In this document: piece by piece, positions 52,874-60,902 of the stretch
Layout: the number at the start of each line of letters is the position of its first letter
Position numbering within the stretch: the stretch's first letter is position 1
Assembly: GCA_023429135.1 (NCBI GenBank)
Contig: JAEYWD010000124.1
Location: 214,795-278,794, forward strand
DNA: 64,000 nt
Source: Bacteroidota bacterium
GTDB taxonomy: Bacteria; Bacteroidota; Bacteroidia; Bacteroidales; JAAUTT01
Direction of reading: 5' to 3'
Made by a program: the position numbers and the translations under genes
Notes under the pieces: model-generated
The model's database searches: none
Told to the model about the DNA's origin: nothing
What the model saw: the letters and a program-made list of their open reading frames with translations, nothing else

Positions 52874-53317
52874 ATGCCTTCCTCCTACTATCCTCCGGTG
52901 GGGTTTCATTTCAAGGTCGAATTCCAGGGCGTGGGCTCAGGCGATTCCGACACACGTTTTCAGGAAGTTTCGGGCTTAACTGCCGAAATAGGTACTGAAG
53001 AACTTCAGGTTGGTGGCGAGAACCGGTTTACTTATCGTTTGCCAACCCGCGGAAAATACAACAATCTGGTTTTGAAACGCGGAATGTTGAAGGATTCAGG
53101 ATTGATTTCGTGGTTTACAAGTGCCATTGAGGATTTCGAATTTAAGCCTGTCGATGTTAACGTGTACCTGCTGAATGAGAACCACCAGGTTACTTCCTCG
53201 TGGAGCTTTATTCAGGCTTATCCGGTAAAATGGATTATTTCGGATTTAAAGGCAATGGATAACTCTCTTGTAATAGAAACCATTGAGCTTGTTTATCAAT
53301 ATTTCAGAAGAAAATAG
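52874..53317 (+). CDS. eCIS inner tube protein 2 (baseplate-proximal type)
   Basis: This 147-residue paralogue of the preceding tube protein has the same fold signature: PPVGFHFKVEFQGVGSGDSD, RFQEVSGLTAEIGTEELQVGGEN, LKRGMLKDSGLISWFTSAI, VIETIELVYQYFRR. In Afp and PVC the second tube protein (Afp5/Pvc5) forms the first ring and connects the tube to the spike hub. Its place directly before the DUF5908-like small protein and the LysM adaptor matches that role. Confidence 0.9.
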   Translation: MPSSYYPPVGFHFKVEFQGVGSGDSDTRFQEVSGLTAEIGTEELQVGGENRFTYRLPTRGKYNNLVLKRGMLKDSGLISWFTSAIEDFEFKPVDVNVYLLNENHQVTSSWSFIQAYPVKWIISDLKAMDNSLVIETIELVYQYFRRK

Positions 53318-53320
53318 ATT

Positions 53321-53488
53321 ATGCCTGTCCAGATAAATGAAATGATAATCCGTGCCAATATACTTGAGCAGGGTGATAAATCCGTTCGGAACAATAAACC
53401 GGACGAAACCGGAGTAAACAAAGATGAGATTATCAGGGAATGCACCGAGATTATTCTGGAAATACTTAAAAACAAGCACGAACGATGA
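53321..53488 (+). CDS. Small eCIS protein, DUF5908-like (Pvc6 position)
   Basis: This 55-residue product begins MPVQINEMIIRANIL and ends in a helix (DEIIRECTEIILEILKNK), the two-part pattern of DUF5908 proteins that occur in eCIS operons at the Afp6/Pvc6 place. Its stop overlaps the next start by four bases (ATGA), so translation is coupled. It is thought to be a minor or assembly component. Its length hides it from usual gene calls. Confidence 0.75.
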   Translation: MPVQINEMIIRANILEQGDKSVRNNKPDETGVNKDEIIRECTEIILEILKNKHER

Positions 53489-54186
53489 CACCGGAAGCTA
53501 ATCTCAAAATTATTGCCTACGATTCGCCCGAAGGTGGAAAAAAGCAAAATGAAGTAAGCGAGTTTGTTGTTGACTTCAATCCTTCCAGTTTTGCAATCAA
53601 TAATAAAATTGAATACAAGAAAACGGAGGCGAAAGGTCAGGATGGTGGCGATCCACAGTTTGAAAATATTCCGCCGCTGGAATTCAGCATTGAATTTACC
53701 ATTGATGGAACCGGTGTATCACTTGGAAACAAGCCTGCAAGCGAACAAAAAGATTATTTGAAAAAGCAGGTAAAAAAACTACGCGATGTAACTGGCTGTA
53801 ATATCAATGGCGAAATTCACCGGCCTAATTATCTGGCAGTTCTTTGGGGAACGTTTTATATTGAATGCGTATTGGTTTCGCTCAACATAACTTACAATCT
53901 TTTCGACCGTTCCGGAACTCCTTTAAGAGCAAAGGTTAACTGCAGTTTCCTGGAACGCATCGGTTCTGGTAAGAGTGGCCGCAAATCAAGGCTGGAATCT
54001 CCCGATCTCACCAAGTACGAAACAGTAAGGGAAGGCGATGTGCTTCCTCTGATAGCAAAAGCCAAATACAACGATCCGGCTTACTATCTTCAGGTTGCAC
54101 GGATTAACAAACTTAAAAATTTCAGGAATATACCTCCCGGAACAAAACTGGTATTACCACCCATGAAAGATTACAGCGAAGCATAA
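53485..54186 (+). CDS. eCIS LysM-domain tube-spike adaptor (Pvc7/Afp7-like)
   Basis: This 233-residue protein has the CIS tube-associated N-terminal domain (residues ~1-165) with VVDFNPSSFAINNKIEYKK, LEFSIEFTIDGTGV and YIECVLVSLNITYNLFDRSG. It ends in a LysM domain (residues ~180-228: TVREGDVLPLIAKAKYNDP, then IPPGTKLVLPP). In Afp/PVC the equivalent protein links the first tube ring to the VgrG-like spike, like gp53/LysM adaptors in phages. The gene overlaps the previous one by four bases, and its stop overlaps the next ATG. Confidence 0.9.
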   Translation: MTPEANLKIIAYDSPEGGKKQNEVSEFVVDFNPSSFAINNKIEYKKTEAKGQDGGDPQFENIPPLEFSIEFTIDGTGVSLGNKPASEQKDYLKKQVKKLRDVTGCNINGEIHRPNYLAVLWGTFYIECVLVSLNITYNLFDRSGTPLRAKVNCSFLERIGSGKSGRKSRLESPDLTKYETVREGDVLPLIAKAKYNDPAYYLQVARINKLKNFRNIPPGTKLVLPPMKDYSEA

Positions 54187-55955
54187 TGGCAGCAAACAAC
54201 AGTACATCCATATCGCCCGACACCCAGGCTACTGATCTTGTCAGCTTTAAAATACTGTCGGACAATAATCCTGTAAGTGGAGAATACCGCATTCAGTCCA
54301 TTGACATAACCAAATGTTTCAATAAAATAACATCGGCAAAAATTGTGATGGCCGACGGAGATCCTGCAAAACAGGATTTTCCCGTCAGCAGTAAGGACGA
54401 TTCCCTGGTTCCGGGAAATGAACTCGAAATTCAGATGGGCTACCAGGGAAAGCCAAAATCGGTATTTAAAGGAATTATTACCAGACATGCCATCCGGTCG
54501 AATAAAAACAAAGCTTCCACCCTTTCCATCGAAGCAAAAGACAAAGCTGTAAAGCTTACCATTGGGCGTAAAAGTCAAACTTTCACTGATAAAACTGATA
54601 CTGAAATTTTTGAATCAATTATTAAGAGATCAGGTTATAAGTCAACCGAGCTGGATATGGACGACACTGGTGTAAAACATTCCGAAATGGTTCAATACAA
54701 TGTAACCGACTGGGACTTCATAGTTTCGCGTGCCGAAATGAATTCCATGCTTGTTTTATGCGACAGTAACAAATTGGTTATTAAGACTCCTGATACGTCA
54801 CTGGAACCATCGAAAGAAGTAACATACGGAAAAGATGTTATTGAATTCGACAGCGAGATTGATGGACGTACCCAAATCAGGGAAGTAAAATGCTCCGCAT
54901 GGAATTTTAAGGATCAGAAGCTGGAACAATCGGATGCAGCAAGCATTCAGTTCAAAGAAAATGGTAACCTCAAAGGAGAAAATTTAGCTGAAGCATTTGG
55001 TGTTAAGGAATTCAACCTTGTTCATACGGGTAATCTCAAGACGGGCGAACTGAAACAATGGAGCAAAGCTCAGCTTCTTAAGAGCAGAATGGCGAAAAGC
55101 ACAGGCCGGATTAAGGTTAAAGGCCTCACTGATATAAATCCCGGCCAGATTATCAAACTCAACGGGTTCGGAAAACGGTTCAATGGTAATGTTTATGTAA
55201 CAGGCATAAGGCAATGCTACGACAAATCCATCTGGGAAACCGAAATTTACTATGGGTTAAGCGACGAATGGTTTTACCAAAAGCAGGAAATTATTGAAAA
55301 ACCTGCTGCAGGAATTATCCCCGGAATTACAGGCTTACAAATTGGTGTGGTAATAAAAATTGAAGGCGACCCGGAAAATGAAGACCGGATTAAAATACAG
55401 CTCCCGACAGTAGATGCAAACGAAGGTATATGGGCTCGGATAGCTTCCCTGGATGCAGGTAAAGATCGTGGGGCTTTTTTCCGTCCGGAGATTCACGACG
55501 AAGTGGTTGTAGGATTTCTAAACGGAGATCCCCGACATGCAATTGTATTGGGAATGCTCAACAGCAGTGCTCATCCCTCTCCTGTTCAGAGTAAAGACGA
55601 TAACCACAAGAAAGGTTTTGTTACCCGGAGCAAAATTAAACTCCTTTTTGATGATGAAAAGAAATCGCTCCGAATGGAAACACCCCAAGGAAAAATGATT
55701 GAAATAAACGACGAAAAGGATGAGATAACCCTTTCGGATAAACACAATAATAAAATTAAGCTTGACTCCGACGGTATTACTATTGAAAGTGCAAAGGACA
55801 TTTCTTTAAAAACAACAGCAGGCAATGTTAAAATCGAAGGAAAAAGTGTGGAAGTGAAAGCTGCAACTAAGAGCAGCATAAGCGGAAATGCTTCAGCGGA
55901 GCTGGTTTCTAACGGTCACACTAAAATAAAGGGCGGGATTGTAAATATTAATTAA
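54186..55955 (+). CDS. eCIS VgrG-like central spike (Pvc8/Afp8-like)
   Basis: This 589-residue protein combines a gp27-type hub (residues ~10-370, Phage late control D-like), with FKGIITRHAIRSNKNKASTLSIEAKDKAVKL and YNVTDWDFIVSRAEMNSML, and a gp5-type OB fold (~380-460, IGVVIKIEGDPENEDRIKIQLP and GSFF-type strand here DRGAFFRPEIHDEVVVGFL). A C-terminal beta-helix needle (~490-589) carries short repeats such as NKIKLDSDGITIESAKDISL. As a trimer it forms the puncturing spike beneath the tube. The following gene supplies the PAAR tip. Confidence 0.93.
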   Translation: MAANNSTSISPDTQATDLVSFKILSDNNPVSGEYRIQSIDITKCFNKITSAKIVMADGDPAKQDFPVSSKDDSLVPGNELEIQMGYQGKPKSVFKGIITRHAIRSNKNKASTLSIEAKDKAVKLTIGRKSQTFTDKTDTEIFESIIKRSGYKSTELDMDDTGVKHSEMVQYNVTDWDFIVSRAEMNSMLVLCDSNKLVIKTPDTSLEPSKEVTYGKDVIEFDSEIDGRTQIREVKCSAWNFKDQKLEQSDAASIQFKENGNLKGENLAEAFGVKEFNLVHTGNLKTGELKQWSKAQLLKSRMAKSTGRIKVKGLTDINPGQIIKLNGFGKRFNGNVYVTGIRQCYDKSIWETEIYYGLSDEWFYQKQEIIEKPAAGIIPGITGLQIGVVIKIEGDPENEDRIKIQLPTVDANEGIWARIASLDAGKDRGAFFRPEIHDEVVVGFLNGDPRHAIVLGMLNSSAHPSPVQSKDDNHKKGFVTRSKIKLLFDDEKKSLRMETPQGKMIEINDEKDEITLSDKHNNKIKLDSDGITIESAKDISLKTTAGNVKIEGKSVEVKAATKSSISGNASAELVSNGHTKIKGGIVNIN

Positions 55956-55965
55956 CTGAGATATT

Positions 55966-56256
55966 ATGCCATTTGCAGCAAGAATTACCGATATGCATAT
56001 TTGTCCCATGGTAAGCGGTGTGGTTCCCCACGTGGGCGGACCGGTTCTTCCGCCGGGAAGTGCCAATGTTTTTATCGGAGGCTTACCAGCAGCTACATTG
56101 GGCGATATGCTGGTTTGTGCCGGGGGGCCCGATACAATTGTGGCAGGATCGTCAACGGTGCTGATCAATAACAAACCTGCTGCACGGATGGGCGACTCCA
56201 CAGCACATGGTGGAACCATTGTTGCAGGTTGTTTAACCGTAATTATCGGAGGATAG
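55966..56256 (+). CDS. eCIS PAAR-domain spike tip (Pvc10-like)
   Basis: This 96-residue protein is a single PAAR domain: PFAARITDMHICPMVSGVVPHVGGPV, then GLPAATLGDMLVCAGGPDTI, NNKPAARMGDSTAHGG and a final VIIGG strand. His11, His22, Cys51 and His79 are in place to bind a zinc ion at the point. PAAR proteins cap the VgrG-like needle and sharpen it. In Afp/PVC operons the order is gp25 then PAAR. Here PAAR comes first, directly after the spike gene. Confidence 0.93.
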   Translation: MPFAARITDMHICPMVSGVVPHVGGPVLPPGSANVFIGGLPAATLGDMLVCAGGPDTIVAGSSTVLINNKPAARMGDSTAHGGTIVAGCLTVIIGG

Positions 56257-56262
56257 TAGACA

Positions 56263-56676
56263 ATGACTTCGGAACAATTTTTAGGTGTTGGCTGGAAATT
56301 TCCGGTAGAGTTCAATTCAGGCTCAAAGGATGTGACCATGTTGAGCGGAGAGGAGCTTATTAAAAACAGTCTGGATGTGCTTTTTGCAACCAGCATGGGC
56401 GAAAGGGTGATGCAACCTGATTATGGATCGGAACTGGACCAGTTTGTTTTCGAAAACCTTTCGAAGAGCACGATCACTTATATGCAGGCAGTAATAAGCG
56501 ATGCTATTTTATTTAACGAACCCAGAATAATTGTTAACGAAATAGATATCGATCCACATGTTCAGGAGGGCGCATTTATTGAGATCAAAATTGATTACAC
56601 CATTTCATCTACAAACAACCGGTATAATTACGTGTACCCTTACTATCTGAAGGAAGGAACCAATCTGATAAGGTAA
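56263..56676 (+). CDS. eCIS baseplate wedge protein, gp25/GPW family (Pvc9-like)
   Basis: This 137-residue protein has the gp25-like lysozyme-related baseplate fold: VGWKFPVEFNSGSKDV, EELIKNSLDVLFATSMGERVMQPDYGSEL (the conserved GERxMxPxYG), and IEIKIDYTISSTNNRYNYVYPY at the end. gp25 starts sheath assembly by joining the baseplate to the first sheath ring. It follows the PAAR gene after six bases. Confidence 0.94.
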   Translation: MTSEQFLGVGWKFPVEFNSGSKDVTMLSGEELIKNSLDVLFATSMGERVMQPDYGSELDQFVFENLSKSTITYMQAVISDAILFNEPRIIVNEIDIDPHVQEGAFIEIKIDYTISSTNNRYNYVYPYYLKEGTNLIR

Positions 56677-56696
56677 AGCGAATTAAACAGTATTCT

Positions 56697-59600
56697 GTGA
56701 AAAAGAATTTTAACTCATACGTCAGCATTTTCAAACAGGAAGGAACTTCCCGGAAGGAAAGGTTTGCCGGTTCTCTTAATCCGGAAAACATTTTTATTGA
56801 CAATCGCAGGCTCGAAGATTTTATAATCTATGCACAGCAATACTCCAAAAATGTATTGTTTGTCGACACCGATGAGAATAATTCAGAGGCGGCAAAAACA
56901 TGGGAACAGTTCTTTAAAGACGATCTGGTACTGCTTAGCGCCAACATAGCCAAAAAAGATGTAAATGAGATAAAAGCCGATTACGACTTTCTGTACGATC
57001 AGTTCCGCAAAGAGGAATCATGGGAAAGCTTTAGCCGCATTGCCGCATTTGTTTACTCGCGCTTCAGAAAAATTGATCAGTGGTACGCTTCCTCGTCACA
57101 GGAGAGCGCTTTAAACCGTGACTTAAACCTCTACATCCGGTCGTATCTTGCCAGAGATTTTCAAAAGCTGAATTACATTGTACTGTACCTGAACAGTATT
57201 GCAAAAGATCCAGATCAATTTATCAAAACTGATCTGATTAATAGAAACAATATCTGGGAAACTGCTGATAAACCTGATGCCTCAAAAGGAGCCTATGCAT
57301 TTGAAGGCAAAACAGAAAGAGATAAACTGTACAATGCCCTGTTGTTCACTAACAAAATATTCGACACAGTTTTTCATGCAACAGCTCAGATTATTAATTT
57401 GTCAAGAAATTTCTTTGAAGAAGAGATTTACCGCAATCAAAATATTGCTCCCAATATAGCTTTGTATATCACTTTTGTAAATCTTTTTGGAGTAGTTCAG
57501 AAAGAATTGAACCGGGTGCCCGGAAGAATTCTTGATTTCTATTACAGGGATGTTTTGAAAACTGATCCCAGGAAAGCAGTTCCCGATAGCGCCTTTGTTG
57601 TTTTTGAAATAGCTAAGGGATTTGATCATTACCGGCTTGAAAAGGGCACTAAACTACTTGCCGGCAAGGATAAAAAAAATGTTGAGCTTATATACAAAAT
57701 TGATAAAGAAATAGTAATAAGCAAGGCCAGGGTGAGCGCATTAAAAGCCGTTTCAATTGATAGAAAAGACGAATTGATAATCAATTATTTCGGAGAGACT
57801 TTAAAACACAACGAAAAACCTGCTAATAATCAGGTAATGCATCCTTTCTCTGCATCGGGGAAAGATAAAGTTGTACAAACAGGTTTTGCTATAGCTTCCG
57901 ACCAGTTGTACCTTGCAAAAGGAGAAAGAAATGTAGTAATAACCTTCGAAACCAAAGAAGATCTTCAAACCTGGGAAAACTATGATGTTTCGATCCTGGA
58001 GTTATGCCTTACAGGTGAAAAGGGCTGGATTTCAAGTGGTAAAATTGAAGATGGGATAATTATCAATTCCTTGAAAAAGACAGGAACCCGAATTCTGGAA
58101 TTGAATTTCAGCATAACCATAGCCCAACCATCGGCGGTAGTGGCTTACGATCAGGAAATTCATAACGACAAATTTAATCTTCGCATGCCTGTTTTAAAGG
58201 TTATTTTCAAATTTCCCTATCTGCCAAAATTGAAAAAGCTGGAAATTCCTGAAGAGGTTACGGAGAGAATAAAACAACTCAACTACCTGATATCATTAAA
58301 CATCCTTAAAACCATCATCGGGGTTCAGGTAGGAAGTATCAGTGAAAAAGTAAGCTTTGACGGAATCCGTGATCTCATTCTCGAAAACCATGATACAGAG
58401 CTCGATTCCAAAAAGCCTTTTTATCCTTTTACAACAATGCCCAAGGTCGGTTCTTCATTCTACATTGGTTGCAAGGACCTTTACTACAAAAAGAACATCG
58501 ATAACCTTTTGGTAAGTATCGACTGGATGTTGCCCGATAATTTCGAATCGTATTACGATAAGTATTTTCATCCTTACGATTCCAATAAATTTATGGCTTC
58601 GCTCAGTGTTCTGCGAAACAGGGAATGGACGCACCTGAAAGATGTACCTCTGATAGAGCCAAATACCGATGAGCCTAATTTTAGACTCATCAAAATTCCC
58701 AATAAACCCCGAACAGCAGCAACACTTGGTCAGGCGATTGATGTATCAAAATTCGATGTTTCAAAAAAAGATGGAACATTGAAATTGAAACTTAATTATC
58801 CTGATTTTGGCCACGATATCTATCCTCAACTGGTAACTTCCATTGCTATGGAAAAAGCCAATTCCAAACTGGCTCGTGTCGATTTTTACCAGATAATCCA
58901 GAAAGAACTGGCCGATTCGGAGATTTCAATAAAGCTTCCCGGACCGGGTGACGAAAACTATCGGATTAATGTGGTAAGCGATGTTCTCAAAAACACTGAA
59001 GAAAAGGATATTGCCCGCCGCATGATTATAGATACACTGAATTTTTCTATTACAAAATTCAATGGCGTAAATATTTCAAGCGGCGAAGTCCGTCGCATGT
59101 CCATGGACCCCAACAGAACCATTGTAAACGACGACAACTTTATTGAAAGAATTCTCCGTTTCCTTAAAAAAGTGAAACTAATTGACAAAAAAATTCACTT
59201 CGACAGAGATAAAGATTCGGTAGATACGATTGTTAAAGACGTAAATGAACAGCTCAATACAAGAATCGATTTCATACTCCCCGCCGATGAGGAGTTGGTT
59301 TCGCTTATCATCAGCGAAGTTAATAACGCTATCAGGCGAATTGTGGTGAAGGCTGCTGATAAAATTATCGATCTTAAAAAAGCTCCTTTCGATGAAAATA
59401 CAATTACCGGCGCTATAACAAAAGAAATTGATGTTGCCAATGAAGTAATCAATGATATGGTTGCACGGAAAATAGCAACACTTCTTTCGGCGCACGATAT
59501 TCCGCCTCAACCCTATACACCGCTTATAAATTCCATATCATTAAGTTACACCTCAATTAAGGAGTTAAATAAAAACGAAGATTACTTTTTTCATCTTCTT

Positions 59601-60881
59601 CCTTTTGGAATTGCTGGTACGAATGCTTTTGAAACATCTCCTGTTTCTTCAGCCGAATCAGCTCTGATTCAAACTAAAAAGCTGTTTTCCGGTAATATTT
59701 TAAATGCAGATTCTATTCTTGCTGGTACTCTCTTGATTGGTATAAAAGATCTTACACAAAATGAAAACCTTACGTTGTTTTTCCAGATCGACCAGAGTTC
59801 AAAACTGCAAAACTTTAAACCTTCAGCAATAAATTGGTGGTATTTAAAAAACAACGAATGGAGAATACTGAAAAATGATAATATTATATCCGATAGCACT
59901 TATGGCTTACAAACCACAGGAATAGTTGAAATATCAGTACCATCAGATCTCATTAACAACAGTACGGTTTTTGATGAAGCAAACCTGTTTTGGCTGGGTA
60001 TTTCAGTTTCAAATGATCCTGAATCCTTTCCGGGGCTTATAGATGTTTTAACCCAGGCAACTACAGTAACTTTCGAGAATAACAGCAACGATCCCATGCA
60101 TTTGGCGTACCCGCTGCCAGCCAATAAAATAAACAGGTTTGAAGAGTTATTACCGGGTGTTAAAACTATAAAACAACCTGTTGCCTCCTTCAATGGAAAA
60201 ATAATGGAAACCCAACCTGAATTCTATTCCAGGGTGAGTGAGCGTTTACGCCATAAATTACGAACCATTAACAACTGGGATTACGAACGGCTGATTCTGG
60301 AAAAGTTCCCTTCTGTTTTCAAAGTTAAGTGCATAAACAACTACTCCGGAAATCATTTTCTTCCTGGCCATGTAACGGTAGTTCCGATAATGAGTATGAA
60401 AAATAAATCGTTCCAGGTAGTAACTGAACTTCCTGTGGCAAGTTATCTGGAACTTAGACAAATTGAAGAATATGTAAAGCAACGGTGCTCTGCTTTTATA
60501 AGAATTCATGCGGTTAATCCACAGCCCAATTATGTGCTTATTAACTGCAAAGTTAAATTAAGAGCTGCAGTTGACAAAGGTTATTATCTGCATAAGCTGA
60601 ACGAAGACCTGATTAAGTTTCTGAGTCCATGGACAATCGACAGCGACACTCCTTCATTCTCCACTAAAATCTATGCTTCGTCAATCATCAATTTTATTGA
60701 TAAAAAAGATTATGTGGATTATGTGGCTGATCTTTCGATGAACCAGTTTACTGTACTGGACGATGGAACAATAAATTACAGCAGACTCGAAAATCAAACC
60801 ATAGCATTAACTGAAACACAAATAACAGCTCCTCATGCCATTCTGGTTTCGGCAAAGGAGCACAACATTGAATTACTGTGA
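56697..60881 (+). CDS. Large eCIS baseplate protein, J-like (Pvc11 role)
   Basis: This 1394-residue protein uses a GTG start 20 bases after gp25. The first ~240 residues are helical, the middle is a mix of beta domains (for example SAFVVFEIAKGFDHYRLEKGTKLLAGKD, the typical baseplate J entry), and the C-terminal ~200 residues (ERLRHKLRTINNWDYERLILEKFPSVFKV, VKLRAAVDKGYYLHKLNEDLIKFL) resemble baseplate wedge J C-termini. A helical segment of ~830-960 looks like an insertion. It should build the wedge ring around the spike. It is larger than most phage J proteins, in line with eCIS Afp11-type proteins. Confidence 0.85.
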   Translation: MKKNFNSYVSIFKQEGTSRKERFAGSLNPENIFIDNRRLEDFIIYAQQYSKNVLFVDTDENNSEAAKTWEQFFKDDLVLLSANIAKKDVNEIKADYDFLYDQFRKEESWESFSRIAAFVYSRFRKIDQWYASSSQESALNRDLNLYIRSYLARDFQKLNYIVLYLNSIAKDPDQFIKTDLINRNNIWETADKPDASKGAYAFEGKTERDKLYNALLFTNKIFDTVFHATAQIINLSRNFFEEEIYRNQNIAPNIALYITFVNLFGVVQKELNRVPGRILDFYYRDVLKTDPRKAVPDSAFVVFEIAKGFDHYRLEKGTKLLAGKDKKNVELIYKIDKEIVISKARVSALKAVSIDRKDELIINYFGETLKHNEKPANNQVMHPFSASGKDKVVQTGFAIASDQLYLAKGERNVVITFETKEDLQTWENYDVSILELCLTGEKGWISSGKIEDGIIINSLKKTGTRILELNFSITIAQPSAVVAYDQEIHNDKFNLRMPVLKVIFKFPYLPKLKKLEIPEEVTERIKQLNYLISLNILKTIIGVQVGSISEKVSFDGIRDLILENHDTELDSKKPFYPFTTMPKVGSSFYIGCKDLYYKKNIDNLLVSIDWMLPDNFESYYDKYFHPYDSNKFMASLSVLRNREWTHLKDVPLIEPNTDEPNFRLIKIPNKPRTAATLGQAIDVSKFDVSKKDGTLKLKLNYPDFGHDIYPQLVTSIAMEKANSKLARVDFYQIIQKELADSEISIKLPGPGDENYRINVVSDVLKNTEEKDIARRMIIDTLNFSITKFNGVNISSGEVRRMSMDPNRTIVNDDNFIERILRFLKKVKLIDKKIHFDRDKDSVDTIVKDVNEQLNTRIDFILPADEELVSLIISEVNNAIRRIVVKAADKIIDLKKAPFDENTITGAITKEIDVANEVINDMVARKIATLLSAHDIPPQPYTPLINSISLSYTSIKELNKNEDYFFHLLPFGIAGTNAFETSPVSSAESALIQTKKLFSGNILNADSILAGTLLIGIKDLTQNENLTLFFQIDQSSKLQNFKPSAINWWYLKNNEWRILKNDNIISDSTYGLQTTGIVEISVPSDLINNSTVFDEANLFWLGISVSNDPESFPGLIDVLTQATTVTFENNSNDPMHLAYPLPANKINRFEELLPGVKTIKQPVASFNGKIMETQPEFYSRVSERLRHKLRTINNWDYERLILEKFPSVFKVKCINNYSGNHFLPGHVTVVPIMSMKNKSFQVVTELPVASYLELRQIEEYVKQRCSAFIRIHAVNPQPNYVLINCKVKLRAAVDKGYYLHKLNEDLIKFLSPWTIDSDTPSFSTKIYASSIINFIDKKDYVDYVADLSMNQFTVLDDGTINYSRLENQTIALTETQITAPHAILVSAKEHNIELL

Positions 60882-60902
60882 TATAGCTTAAAAACTCAAA
60901 GT

